This document shows positions 17,153 through 26,337 of a DNA stretch of 64,000 nt, piece by piece. The first letter of the stretch is position 1. Every line of letters begins with the position of its first letter. The translations under genes were made by a program, and so were the position numbers. Source of the stretch: Caldilineaceae bacterium bin34 (GTDB lineage: Bacteria > Chloroflexota > Anaerolineae > Caldilineales > Caldilineaceae); contig MPMO01000004.1 in the NCBI GenBank assembly GCA_002238555.1, forward strand, positions 1-64,000. The letters run 5' to 3'. The notes below the pieces were generated by a model. It did no database searches and had not been told where the DNA came from. It saw only the letters and a list, made by a program, of their open reading frames with translations.

Positions 17153-18328
17153 ATGTCCAACCACGCCGGTGACCTGTCCATCACATCCATTGAACTGCAT
17201 ACCTTCACCACCGAGAAGCACGACCTGGGTACCGACTACAACGGGTTCAACCTAGTGTACGAACCGGGAGCGCGGCTCAAGGCTGAAGGGCACGTCCTGG
17301 TCATCAACACGGCGGCAGGCGTATCCGGGGAGTGTGTGGGCGGGAGCCCCGCAGACTATTCCCAGCTCCCGAAACTGGCCTCTTATCTGATGGGCCGGCA
17401 CGCGCTGGAGCGGGAACGCTTCTATTCGGACATTTCCAGGGCCCAGAGACAGGTGGCCCGCATCGGTCTCGCCCCGCTGGACATTGCCCTGTGGGACTTG
17501 GCCGGCAAGTTGTACGAGCAACCCCTCTACCGACTACTGGGAGGGCACCACAAGAAAATCCCCTGCTACGCCAGTACCTACCACGGCGACGAACAACCGG
17601 ATGGACTCTCTTCGCCGGCGGCCTACGCCGACTTCGCGGAACAGTGCCTGGAGATGGGCTATCCGGCATTCAAGATCCACGGCTGGGGCAATGCCCCCAT
17701 ATCCCAGGAAGTTGCCAACGTGCGGGAAGTGGGAAAACGCGTGGGCGATCGGATGGACCTGATGTTGGATCCCGCCTGCGAGTTCCATACGTTTGCGGAT
17801 GTTCTGAAAGTGGGCCGGGCCTGCGACGAGTACGACTTCTTCTGGTATGAAGATCCCGGCCGCGACGGAGGCATATCACAGTTCATGCACCGGAAGCTCC
17901 GGCAACTGATCAGGACGCCCCTCCTGCAGACGGAGCATGTCAGGACGCTACAGCCGCACATGGACTTCGCCTTGGCGGATGCCACCGACTACATGCGCGG
18001 CGATATCGGGTACGACGGCATCACGGGAGTCATGAAGCTGGCCCACGCCTGTGAATCCATCGGGATGGACATCGAGTTCCATGGACCGGGGCCGGCTGCC
18101 CGACATTGCATGGCCTCGATCAGGAACACGAACTATTACGAGATGGGGTTGGTACATCCCAAGGCACCCGGATCAAGCGAGACACCCATCTACCTGGACT
18201 ACTCGGACGGTTTGAGCTCCATCGACGGAGACGGCTGCGTTGCCGTTCCGGAAGGCCATGGCCTCGGTGTGGAAATTAACTGGGACTACGTGGAACGCTA
18301 CCGGGTCGGCAAGCAGGTCTTCGAGTAG
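17153..18328 (+). CDS. Mandelate racemase/muconate-lactonizing enzyme (enolase superfamily) protein
   Basis: A 391-residue enolase-superfamily member. It has the N-terminal capping domain and a barrel with the RIGLAPLDIALWDLAGK signature. Candidate metal ligands are in LMLDPAC, WYEDPG and LLQTEHVR, and a KIHGWG segment sits where the catalytic Lys strand is expected. Such enzymes abstract a proton next to a carboxylate, typically dehydrating or racemising sugar acids. The downstream peptide/opine-type ABC operon could supply its substrate. The length and barrel order argue against o-succinylbenzoate synthase (MenC), the enzyme missing from the menaquinone cluster in this window. Confidence 0.87.
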   Translation: MSNHAGDLSITSIELHTFTTEKHDLGTDYNGFNLVYEPGARLKAEGHVLVINTAAGVSGECVGGSPADYSQLPKLASYLMGRHALERERFYSDISRAQRQVARIGLAPLDIALWDLAGKLYEQPLYRLLGGHHKKIPCYASTYHGDEQPDGLSSPAAYADFAEQCLEMGYPAFKIHGWGNAPISQEVANVREVGKRVGDRMDLMLDPACEFHTFADVLKVGRACDEYDFFWYEDPGRDGGISQFMHRKLRQLIRTPLLQTEHVRTLQPHMDFALADATDYMRGDIGYDGITGVMKLAHACESIGMDIEFHGPGPAARHCMASIRNTNYYEMGLVHPKAPGSSETPIYLDYSDGLSSIDGDGCVAVPEGHGLGVEINWDYVERYRVGKQVFE

Positions 18329-18537
18329 ACCTCCAACCAAGCCTCCCCCACGCTAGGTGGAGGGCACCGCCACAGAACCCCGCCGGTCCAGAGACGCCGA
18401 TGGTCGGGCTTGGTTGAACGCGCGCTGCCGAGCAGCCTGCCATGCTGCCGGCCGTCGGCAAGGCCGCTTTGTGGCGCACCATGGGCAAACCGGATTGGGA
18501 GACCGTCCACCGGAGCGATCGATCCGGCTGCCTGCCG

Positions 18538-18543
18538 TATAAT
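18538..18543 (+). promoter_or_regulatory. Possible -10 box for the dpp-type operon
   Basis: A perfect TATAAT lies 41 bases upstream of the substrate-binding-protein ATG, with the gene's GGAGG ribosome site in between. No convincing -35 box is found at the usual distance. Confidence 0.4.
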
Positions 18544-18583
18544 TCACCATCCCATTCACTCCCTAATCCGGAGGAATCAGAAT

Positions 18584-20638
18584 ATGTTGAAATGCACACG
18601 CTGGGTGTTCGCCCTCGCTTTGGTGGCCATGCTCGTGGCAGCCTGCGGAGCCGGTGCACCGGCCGAAGAACCTGTGTCCGAACCCGAATCCGCCGAGGGC
18701 CCGGTGGCCGCGATGCCCGAGGAAGGAGCCTACGGCGAAGCGCCGATGCTGGCCGAAATGGTGGCAGCCGGCACCCTCCCTCCGGTCGACGAACGCCTGC
18801 CCAAGGAACCGCTTGTGATCGAGCCGTACAATGAAATCGGTCAGTATGGCGGCACCTGGCACAGGTTCGACACCTCGTCCAGCGGATCCCACCTCGTGAT
18901 GGCCATGTACGCCTATTCCCCGGTCCACTGGGTTGAGGACGGCTTGGACAAGCGGCCCGGCTTGGCCAAGGGCTGGGCCAACAACGACGACAAGACCGAA
19001 TGGACCCTGTACCTGCGCGAAGGCACCAAGTGGTCCGACGGCGATGCCTTCACGGCCGACGACTTCCTGTTTTGGTGGAACGACATGGTCCTCAACACGG
19101 AACATTCCGACGTGCCCCCGGATTACATGAAGTCGGCCGATGCGGTCACCGAAGTCTCGAAGTCGGACGACTACACGCTGAACTTCACGTTCTCCGATTC
19201 GGCGCCCCTGTTCCTGGACCGCCTGGCCATGTGGCCCAACGGCACCATCCCGGGCAACGAAAAGCTGTTTGTGCCCGAGCACTACCTGCGGCAGTTCCAT
19301 CCGGACTATTCCGACGAGGAGACCTTCGAACTGCTCGACGAGAAGCTGAACTGGCCCAGCAATCCGGACGCGCCGGTCCTGAACCCTTGGATGCCGGTGC
19401 AGTACGACCCGGGCACGCGCCTGGTATTGGATCGCAACCCGTACTACTACGCCGTCGACACCGCCGGCAACCAACTTCCCTACATCGATTCCATCGACAT
19501 GACCTATGTCGAGAACCTGGAGGTGTCCAAGCTGCGAGTCATCGCCGGCGAACAGGAGATCTGTGGCCGACCATGCCGATACCAGCCCCTGAGCGAGCTG
19601 TCGGTGTTCCGCGATGCGGAAGCGGCCGTGGGCCTCAAGACCTACCTCTGGGACGTGGGCGGCGGTGCCTCGTTCCTCCTGTATCCGAACTGGACGCATA
19701 CCGATCCGCAGAAGCGCGAGCTGTATCGCAACACGGACTTCCGACGCGGTCTCTCCCACGCGATTGACCGAGACAAGATCCAGAAAATTGTCTACTTCGG
19801 TACGGGCGAGAAGACCACCGGAACAATGAGTCCCAAGGCCATCGAGTTCACGGCCGACGAAACCGGCAAGGACCTCTACCGACAGTGGCGCGATCTGGCT
19901 GTGGCCTACGATGCCGATCTGGCCAGTGAAATGCTGGATGCCTCCGGTGCGGTGGATGCCGATGGCGACGGCTTCCGCGACCTGCCGAGCGGGGATGAAC
20001 TGACCCTGCGCATCGATTGCAGCGCCGGGGGCATTGCCAACAGTGCCAATGCCCAGAACGTCGAAATCGTCAAGGAGGGCTGGGAGGCCGTGGGGCTCCG
20101 GGTCCAGGTCAACGTCGTGCCCGACGAACAACTGGGTGTCATGCAGGACAACTCCGAAATCGACATCCGCAGTTGCTGGGGCCTGGGCGACGGCCCGAAC
20201 TTCCTTGTCTTCCCCAACTGGGTCATTCCGGTCGACAACAACCGCTGGGCGCCTCTCTACGGTTCCTGGTACAAGGTCATCGGCACCGAGAAGGAAGGCA
20301 TGGAGCTGGATGTCGATCCGCTGGACCGCAACCCGCCGCGTGAAGAACCCAATGAAGGTGATCCAACCTGGCGGCTTTGGGAGTTGTACAACGCAGCCCG
20401 GGTCGAACCCGACGACGCCAAGCGCCTGCAGCTAAGCCAGGACATCATTCGCGTGCATGTCGAGGACGGGCCGTTCGTGATTGGCACGGTCGCCAATACC
20501 CCCACGATTGTAGCCCACTTGGAGAATGTCGGGAACTTCCCGTCCTACGAACAGTTGGGCTTGGGGGGCTTTACCGGGCCGTGGATCATGGTCTACTTCG
20601 GAGCCGTCTACCCGGAACAGATGTATTTCAAGCAGTAG
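18584..20638 (+). CDS. ABC transporter substrate-binding lipoprotein, family 5 (peptide/opine type)
   Basis: A 684-residue extracytoplasmic binding protein. The N-terminus is a lipoprotein signal (hydrophobic core, then VAAC as the lipobox), followed by an acidic Pro/Glu/Ala linker typical of Chloroflexi. The mature part has the SBP_bac_5 pattern, with the motifs WTLYLREGTKWSDGDAFT and HAIDRDKI. It binds peptides, opines or other organics and hands them to the permeases encoded downstream. The ATG at 18584 is supported by GGAGG nine bases upstream. It heads a five-gene operon; a strong hairpin lies between it and the first permease gene. Confidence 0.93.
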   Translation: MLKCTRWVFALALVAMLVAACGAGAPAEEPVSEPESAEGPVAAMPEEGAYGEAPMLAEMVAAGTLPPVDERLPKEPLVIEPYNEIGQYGGTWHRFDTSSSGSHLVMAMYAYSPVHWVEDGLDKRPGLAKGWANNDDKTEWTLYLREGTKWSDGDAFTADDFLFWWNDMVLNTEHSDVPPDYMKSADAVTEVSKSDDYTLNFTFSDSAPLFLDRLAMWPNGTIPGNEKLFVPEHYLRQFHPDYSDEETFELLDEKLNWPSNPDAPVLNPWMPVQYDPGTRLVLDRNPYYYAVDTAGNQLPYIDSIDMTYVENLEVSKLRVIAGEQEICGRPCRYQPLSELSVFRDAEAAVGLKTYLWDVGGGASFLLYPNWTHTDPQKRELYRNTDFRRGLSHAIDRDKIQKIVYFGTGEKTTGTMSPKAIEFTADETGKDLYRQWRDLAVAYDADLASEMLDASGAVDADGDGFRDLPSGDELTLRIDCSAGGIANSANAQNVEIVKEGWEAVGLRVQVNVVPDEQLGVMQDNSEIDIRSCWGLGDGPNFLVFPNWVIPVDNNRWAPLYGSWYKVIGTEKEGMELDVDPLDRNPPREEPNEGDPTWRLWELYNAARVEPDDAKRLQLSQDIIRVHVEDGPFVIGTVANTPTIVAHLENVGNFPSYEQLGLGGFTGPWIMVYFGAVYPEQMYFKQ

Positions 20639-20657
20639 ATTGATGTGACGTATTCGG

Positions 20658-20693
20658 TCCCGGTGCCGCAGGACGTGTCCTGCGGCATCGGGA
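20658..20693 (+). terminator. Near-perfect hairpin between SBP and permease genes
   Basis: Two 17-base arms (20658-20674 and 20677-20693) pair with one G-T and a two-base gap. No T-run follows. Between a highly expressed SBP gene and its permeases, such a hairpin usually protects the upstream mRNA or attenuates transcription, so partial termination or processing is more likely than a full stop. Confidence 0.65.
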
Positions 20694-20771
20694 TCCACCG
20701 GGCGATGGCTCGACACATTCGCTGCACCCCGCCCGTGCCCGCGCCGCCCTCCGCAGCCTGAACCCTGACCG

Positions 20772-21755
20772 ATGCTTGCCTTCATCGCCCGGCGCCTGAT
20801 CTACATGATCTCCACGCTGGTCCTGATTTCCTTCGTGGGTTTTCTCATTATCAACCTGCCACCAGGCAGCTACATAGACGTCTTCCAGGCACAACGCCAG
20901 CTTCAGGGAACACACACGGCGGAGGCCGAGCTGGAAGCGCTCAAACGGCGCTATGGCCTGGACAAGCCGGTTCCCGTCCAGTACTGGATCTGGGTCAGGG
21001 GTTTCGTACGCGGCGACTTCGGGCGCTCGTTCGAGTTCAACCGGGAGGTCAGCGAACTGATCTGGGAGCGCCTCGGTTTCACCGTGGCCATTGCCACCGG
21101 CTCGCTCCTTTTCATCTGGCTCGTCGCCATCCCCATCGGGATCTACACCGCCACCCACCAGTACAAGCTGGGGGACAATGTGGCCACCATTGTGGGCATG
21201 GCGGGGTTGTCCATCCCCGACTTCATGCTGGCCCTGGTCCTGATGGTGGTGATTCAGAGGCTGTTCGGCTTCACGGTCGGTGGCCTGTTTTCGCGAGAGT
21301 ACGTGGACGCGCCGTGGAGCTTGGCCAAGGTGTTCGACCTAGCCAAGCACCTTTGGGTGCCCATTGTGGTGGTGGGCACCTCGGGCACGGCCGGCCTGAT
21401 GCGCATCATGCGCGGCAACCTGCTCGACATACTCAACATGCAGTACGTGCAGGCCGCGCGTGCGCGCGGCCTGCGCGAGACGACGGTGGTGGTCAAGCAC
21501 GCCGTTCGCAACGCCATCCATCCGCTCATCATGTTGCTGGGCATGAGCCTGCCCACCATCATTTCCGGCTCCCTGATCGTCTCGATCGTGCTGGGCCTGC
21601 CCACAACCGGACCCCTGTACTTCAACGCCCTCCGGCAACAGGACATGTACCTGGCGGGTACGTTCCTCATGTTTTTGGCCTTCATGCTGGTGCTGGGCAA
21701 CTTCCTGGCGGACATCCTGCTCGGTCTGATTGATCCCCGCATCCGGTACGAGTAG
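20772..21755 (+). CDS. ABC transporter permease, DppB/OppB type
   Basis: The first inner-membrane permease of the operon, 327 residues. It has an N-terminal membrane helix, a periplasmic region (ALKRRYGLDKPVPVQYWIW) and the BPD_transp_1 domain. The EAA-like cytoplasmic loop is seen around YVQAARARGLRETTVV, and the protein ends in the usual DPRIRYE. With the DppC-type protein it forms the channel served by the two ATPases. Its stop lies just before the next start codon, indicating translational coupling. Confidence 0.93.
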   Translation: MLAFIARRLIYMISTLVLISFVGFLIINLPPGSYIDVFQAQRQLQGTHTAEAELEALKRRYGLDKPVPVQYWIWVRGFVRGDFGRSFEFNREVSELIWERLGFTVAIATGSLLFIWLVAIPIGIYTATHQYKLGDNVATIVGMAGLSIPDFMLALVLMVVIQRLFGFTVGGLFSREYVDAPWSLAKVFDLAKHLWVPIVVVGTSGTAGLMRIMRGNLLDILNMQYVQAARARGLRETTVVVKHAVRNAIHPLIMLLGMSLPTIISGSLIVSIVLGLPTTGPLYFNALRQQDMYLAGTFLMFLAFMLVLGNFLADILLGLIDPRIRYE

Positions 21756-21762
21756 CGCTTCC

Positions 21763-22926
21763 ATGTCCGATCAGTCGCTCACACTGCCGACCGCCGTATC
21801 GGAACCACAGGCTGCCAACGTCGAGGTCAACCTCAGTGCCGGCGAGATCGGCCAGTTGTCCCTGTGGTACCTGATTTGGCGCCGTTTCCTACGCAACCGG
21901 CTGGCGGTGGCCGCGACCTTCGTGCTGCTGCTGCTCTACCTGATGGTGGCTCTTGCCGAATTCATCACGCCGTACGACCACCTGATGTCCAACCAGGACT
22001 TCGTGGCGCGGGCGCCACAGCTGCCCCGGTTCCAGGATGCGGACGGCCAGTTCCACCTTCGGCCCTTCGTCTACGGAACCACCACCGAACTGGACACCTA
22101 CAACCTGGACTGGGTCCACAAGGACGACACGAGCCAGATGTATCCGCTGAAACTGTTTGTGAAAGGCGACCCCTACAAACTGCTGGGCCTGTTTGCCTCG
22201 GATCGGCACCTGTACGGGGTGGACAAGCCAGGCACCGTCTTTCTCCTGGGCACCGACCGGCTGGGCCGCGACCTGTTTTCCCGGATTGTCTTCGGCGGAC
22301 GCATCTCGCTGACCGTGGGCCTGATCGGGGTATCGCTGACCATCGTGTTCGGGTCGGTCATGGGGACGATCTCAGGCTACTTCGGAGGCCCGGTGGATAC
22401 CGTCATTCAGCGGTTCATCGAATTGCTGATGTCGTTTCCGAGCATCGCGCTGTGGGCGGCACTCGCCGCGGCCATGCCGGCAGACGTCACCATCGTCACT
22501 CGGTTCTTTCTGATCAGCATCATCCTGTCCCTCATTGGATGGACCAGCCTGGCACGTCAGGTCCGGGCCAAGGTCCTGGCCTTCCGGGAGATGGAGTTCT
22601 CCGCCGCGGCCACGGCCGCCGGCGCATCGCATTTCCGCATCATATTGGTGCACATGCTGCCCAACGCCCTCAGCCACATCATCGTGATTGCGACTCTGGC
22701 GATTCCGGGCATGATCCTGGCCGAGACCGCCCTGAGCTTTCTGGGACTCGGCATCCTGCCGCCCGCGGTAAGTTGGGGAACGTTGCTCCAGGATGCGCAG
22801 ACCGTCGGCGTGGTGATCAAGAAGCCATGGTTGATGCTGCCGGGCGCGTTCGTGATCGTGTCGGTTCTCAGCTTCAACTTCCTGGGCGACGGCATCCGCG
22901 ATGCCGTGGATCCGTTCGCCCTCTGA
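21763..22926 (+). CDS. ABC transporter permease, DppC/OppC type
   Basis: The second permease, 387 residues. After an N-terminal cytoplasmic segment comes the LIWRRFLRNRLAV helix, then a long extracytoplasmic insert, the LLGTDRLGRDLFSRIVFGGRISL signature split by the domain start, and the EAA loop around EFSAAATAAGAS. It ends with the FNFLGDGIRDAVDP tail of DppC proteins. The ATG at 21763 follows the dppB-type stop by seven bases. The insert between the first helix and the conserved domain is longer than in E. coli DppC. Confidence 0.92.
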   Translation: MSDQSLTLPTAVSEPQAANVEVNLSAGEIGQLSLWYLIWRRFLRNRLAVAATFVLLLLYLMVALAEFITPYDHLMSNQDFVARAPQLPRFQDADGQFHLRPFVYGTTTELDTYNLDWVHKDDTSQMYPLKLFVKGDPYKLLGLFASDRHLYGVDKPGTVFLLGTDRLGRDLFSRIVFGGRISLTVGLIGVSLTIVFGSVMGTISGYFGGPVDTVIQRFIELLMSFPSIALWAALAAAMPADVTIVTRFFLISIILSLIGWTSLARQVRAKVLAFREMEFSAAATAAGASHFRIILVHMLPNALSHIIVIATLAIPGMILAETALSFLGLGILPPAVSWGTLLQDAQTVGVVIKKPWLMLPGAFVIVSVLSFNFLGDGIRDAVDPFAL

Positions 22927-22938
22927 CGGTTCCGAGAT

Positions 22939-23982
22939 ATGGCCGACCGCGCCGAGACCATCCTAGAGGTCAGGAACCTCCACACCCACTTCCATACGGA
23001 AAGTGGCGTCGTGCGGGCCCTGGAAGGAGTGGACTTCACGCTCAACCGGGGCCAGGTGCTGGGCGTGGTCGGCGAAAGCGGCTGCGGCAAGAGCGTGACG
23101 GCCCAGTGCATCATGAACATGGTTCCGAGCCGCGGCCGCATCGTCGACGGTTCGGTGATCTATCACCAGCGCAATGGCCAAGGAACAGAAGCGGTTGAAA
23201 TCACCGCGTTGCCGCCCAAGAGCAGGGAGATGCGGCGTATTCGGGGCAACGAGATCGCAATGATCTTCCAGGAGCCGATGACTTCCCTGGATCCGCTCTA
23301 TACCGTCGGCAACCAGCTGCTGGAAGCCATCAATCTGCACCAGGACGTGGACCGCACGGAGGCCCGCGCATTGGCGGTCCACTCCCTGGACCGCGTGCAG
23401 CTGCCGGAACCGGAACGGGTCTTTGCCAGCTATCCCCACCAGCTCAGCGGCGGCCAGCGTCAACGCGTCATGATCGCCATTGCCCTTAGCTGCAACCCCA
23501 CGCTCCTGATCGCGGACGAACCCACGACGGCGCTGGATGTCACCACGCAGGCCCAGATTCTTTCCCTGATGCGCGACCTCCAGGACGAAACGCACATGAG
23601 CATCATCTTCATTACCCACGACTTGGGGGTCGTGGCGGAGATGTGCGACGAGGTGGCAGTCATGTACCTCGGCAAGGTCGTGGAACAGACGGACATCGAC
23701 ACGACCTTCTACAGCCCAAAACATCCGTACACCCAGGCGCTCCTGCGTTCGATCCCGCGCCTGGAGGACGATCAGGACCGACGCCTGGAGGTAATTGCCG
23801 GGAGCGTGCCGGATCCCTCCAGCATTCCCTCGGGGTGCCGATTCCATCCGCGTTGTCCGGATTTCGTGACCGGAGTTTGCGAGCAACGGGAACCGGTCCT
23901 GGTCCAGATCGAGAAAGACCATCAGGTGCGGTGCCACCTGTACGACGAAACGGCATCCTCTCAACCCGGCACCCAACCCTAA
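22939..23982 (+). CDS. ABC transporter ATPase, DppD/OppD type
   Basis: A 347-residue ATP-binding subunit. It has Walker [10 protein letters not shown]-loop [13 protein letters not shown], signature LSGGQRQRV, Walker [15 protein letters not shown], and the C-terminal oligopeptide-transporter extension (GCRFHPRCP with several cysteines). Together with the following DppF-type ATPase it powers uptake. It is separated from dppC by 12 bases and from the next gene by one base, so the operon is continuous. Confidence 0.94.
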   Translation: MADRAETILEVRNLHTHFHTESGVVRALEGVDFTLNRGQVLGVVGESGCGKSVTAQCIMNMVPSRGRIVDGSVIYHQRNGQGTEAVEITALPPKSREMRRIRGNEIAMIFQEPMTSLDPLYTVGNQLLEAINLHQDVDRTEARALAVHSLDRVQLPEPERVFASYPHQLSGGQRQRVMIAIALSCNPTLLIADEPTTALDVTTQAQILSLMRDLQDETHMSIIFITHDLGVVAEMCDEVAVMYLGKVVEQTDIDTTFYSPKHPYTQALLRSIPRLEDDQDRRLEVIAGSVPDPSSIPSGCRFHPRCPDFVTGVCEQREPVLVQIEKDHQVRCHLYDETASSQPGTQP

Positions 23983-23983
23983 C

Positions 23984-25054
23984 ATGGCCACGACACCATC
24001 ACCCCCCTCGGATGCAGCAGTTGCTTCGGTGGGATCCGGCTCGGACCAGGGAGCGTTGCTGGAGGTCCGCAACCTCAAGATGCATTTCCCAATCCGCAAG
24101 GGATTCCTGAAACGCGTGGTCGGCCATGTCAAGGCGGTCGACGACGTGACCTTCTCGGTCGTACGCGGCACCGTCTTTGGCCTGGTTGGGGAATCGGGCT
24201 GTGGCAAGAGCACGACTGGCCGGTGCGTGATCCGGCTGCTCAAGGCCACGGCCGGGGAGATTGTCTATACCATGCCGGACGATGACCCGGTCCACATCGA
24301 AGCGCTGGATCCGGAATCCCTGCGCATGATGCGCAGGCACATTCAGATCGTTTTCCAGGATCCGTACGCTTCGCTGAACCCGCGGCTGACCCTCAAGCAA
24401 ATCGTGGGGGAACCGCTGGTTATCAACAACGTCAGCCAAGGACAGGACTTGCAGGACCGGGTGGCAGAACTCCTGAGACGGGTCGGCCTGAGCCCGGAAC
24501 ACATGAACCGTTATCCCCATGCCTTCAGCGGAGGTCAACGGCAGCGCATAAGCCTGGCCAGGGCCTTGGCGCTCAACCCCCGGTTCATCGTGGCGGACGA
24601 ACCGGTTTCCGCCTTGGACGTGTCGGTGCAGGCCCAAATCCTCAACCTAATCAAGGACCTCCGCGAAGAGTTCGGCCTGACCTATCTGTTTATCGCCCAC
24701 AACATGAGTGTCATCAAGCACATCTGCGATTCGGTGGCTGTGATGTATGTGGGCCAAATCGTGGAGATGGCCACCACCCGGGAACTGTTCCGGAAGCCGC
24801 TGCATCCCTACACGGAAGCCCTGCTGGAAGCCATTCCGGTACCCGACCCGCGCCGGGACAGACATCGAATTGTGCTGGAGGGGGACGTTCCCAATCCTGC
24901 CGATCCGCCATCGGGCTGCTACTTTCATCCACGCTGCGCCTACGCCCAGGATGTCTGCCGAACGGAAACCCCGCCCTTGGCCGAGCACGCGCCGGGCCAC
25001 ACGGCCAGGTGCCACTTTGCCGCGGAGCTTGATCTGAAGGGAATGACCATCTAA
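23984..25054 (+). CDS. ABC transporter ATPase, DppF/OppF type
   Basis: The last gene of the operon, 356 residues. Walker A is GESGCGKST, the Q-loop [15 protein letters not shown], the signature [10 protein letters not shown] and Walker [15 protein letters not shown]. It ends with the [15 protein letters not shown] cysteine-containing tail. An N-terminal extension of about 30 residues precedes the first conserved strand ([13 protein letters not shown]). It is convergent with the UroD-like gene, with about 90 bases and no clear terminator between them. Confidence 0.94.
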   Translation: MATTPSPPSDAAVASVGSGSDQGALLEVRNLKMHFPIRKGFLKRVVGHVKAVDDVTFSVVRGTVFGLVGESGCGKSTTGRCVIRLLKATAGEIVYTMPDDDPVHIEALDPESLRMMRRHIQIVFQDPYASLNPRLTLKQIVGEPLVINNVSQGQDLQDRVAELLRRVGLSPEHMNRYPHAFSGGQRQRISLARALALNPRFIVADEPVSALDVSVQAQILNLIKDLREEFGLTYLFIAHNMSVIKHICDSVAVMYVGQIVEMATTRELFRKPLHPYTEALLEAIPVPDPRRDRHRIVLEGDVPNPADPPSGCYFHPRCAYAQDVCRTETPPLAEHAPGHTARCHFAAELDLKGMTI

Positions 25055-25143
25055 CGACCCCGGCAATCCGGTTCCGGCGGTTGCGGCATGAACCCACCGA
25101 CTGTCACCGATCGACCTCCCGGTCCACCGGTATGCCGAGTTTC

Positions 25144-26130
25144 CTATAGGTCTCGGGCCGCGTCGACCACCGCGGTCAGGTTTTTGTCGGGCGAATCGCC
25201 TTTCACAACACAATCCGGCGCCAAAATCAAGCCGGGCCCGGGATGGTCGTCAACCAAGGCCGCGACCATGGCCCGGTTGTCATCCTCCGTGCCGGACCGC
25301 ATGGTCTCGAGGTTCAGCCCTGCAGCCAGGGCCTTGTCGGTCAAGCTGCGCGCCTCCGCCACATCAGGATTGCCGCCTCCGGCCGACCAGCTTAGGCAAT
25401 TCACATCAAGCTGAGCGGCCTCCTCCAGCATGATGTTTGAACCGCATACGTGCAGCATGCGGATGGCACTGTCCCCCAATTCGGACGCAATGTCGGCATC
25501 GTAGGCAAGTCCGAACTCCCGATACTCCTCGGGCGACAGAACGTCGCGGCTCGCCTGCTGTGTCGCCAGAAAGTATCCCGGCACACCCACGGTATTGCAG
25601 GCCCGTACGTACCGCACCACAGTGTCGCGGATGGTCCGCAGGCCTGCATGCAGCAACGCCGGGTCGTGCCGCATGTGTTCATACACCCGATCGCCGGCGA
25701 TTTTGTGAGCCAGCGTGATCGGACTGAAGATGGTCATCATGTAGGGAACCCCGTCTCCCCACAACTCCCGCACTCGGCTGCACATTTCCAGTTCCCTGCC
25801 CAGGGCCCCCGTCTCGGGTTTCAGCGCCGGCAGGGACTTCCAGTCCGCAGCCAACCCAACCGGCGAGGCGATTACCGTCGGTGCCTCATCGTCGTGACGT
25901 CCGAACTGGATGCCAACGCCCCAATCCTGGACTCCGTACAAACCACTGGGGGTAAGTTTCGCCAGATCAAACCCGAACTGCCGGTGGAACTCGTCCGTGC
26001 GGCGGGCCAGGTGGCCCGGTGCCCGATCCAACAGGTGATAGTGCTTCCACAAACTGACGGGGATTGCGTCGTGTCGTTCTCCCGCCAGCGCAGCCTCGAT
26101 GCGTAGCCAATGAACTGAATTACGTCCCAT
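25144..26130 (-). CDS. Uroporphyrinogen decarboxylase-like (UroD superfamily) protein
   Basis: A 328-residue UroD-fold protein. It matches the divergent UroD/MtaA-CmuA-like group rather than true HemE: it has a VPGYFLATQQASRDVLSPEEYREF segment split by helices, MLHVCGSNIMLEEA and a central NCLSWS strand. Many such proteins are corrinoid or other methyltransferases or lack a known role. The ATG at 26130 is supported by GGAG about seven bases upstream. True heme genes (hemC, D, B) lie about 3 kb away on the same strand, but nothing shows that this gene takes part in heme synthesis. Confidence 0.8.
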   Translation of the reverse strand: MGRNSVHWLRIEAALAGERHDAIPVSLWKHYHLLDRAPGHLARRTDEFHRQFGFDLAKLTPSGLYGVQDWGVGIQFGRHDDEAPTVIASPVGLAADWKSLPALKPETGALGRELEMCSRVRELWGDGVPYMMTIFSPITLAHKIAGDRVYEHMRHDPALLHAGLRTIRDTVVRYVRACNTVGVPGYFLATQQASRDVLSPEEYREFGLAYDADIASELGDSAIRMLHVCGSNIMLEEAAQLDVNCLSWSAGGGNPDVAEARSLTDKALAAGLNLETMRSGTEDDNRAMVAALVDDHPGPGLILAPDCVVKGDSPDKNLTAVVDAARDL

Positions 26131-26290
26131 GATTTTCTCCTTGACAGCCAGCCGGAAGTGCACCGTATTGTTATCCAACCCCGGAAACCATCCGTCTGCC
26201 ACCATTCAACGTTGCGACTTGGACGCAGATAATGTAGACTCTATGGTGTCGGGTGTCCCGTCGCAGTTCACGTTGCTCTTTCGACGCCTG

Positions 26291-26330
26291 GCAAAACACG
26301 AAGACCGCGATCGCGGTCTTCGTGTTTTGC
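26291..26330 (-). terminator. Perfect 40-bp palindrome, probable bidirectional terminator
   Basis: Bases 26291-26330 form an uninterrupted perfect inverted repeat with arms of 20 bases. Each strand carries TTTT at the end of its 3' arm. It sits eight bases after the dehydrogenase stop on the minus strand and upstream of the UroD-like gene, so termination of the dehydrogenase transcript is the likely role. Confidence 0.75.
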
Positions 26331-26337
26331 CGAAAGG

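Noticed and set aside
17153..18328. Enolase-superfamily gene as the missing menC
   Set aside because: Its length, neighbours and barrel motifs match mandelate-racemase/sugar-acid enzymes rather than o-succinylbenzoate synthase.
25144..26130. UroD-like gene as hemE
   Set aside because: It lacks the typical HemE N-terminal substrate-binding signature and looks like the divergent methyltransferase-like group.
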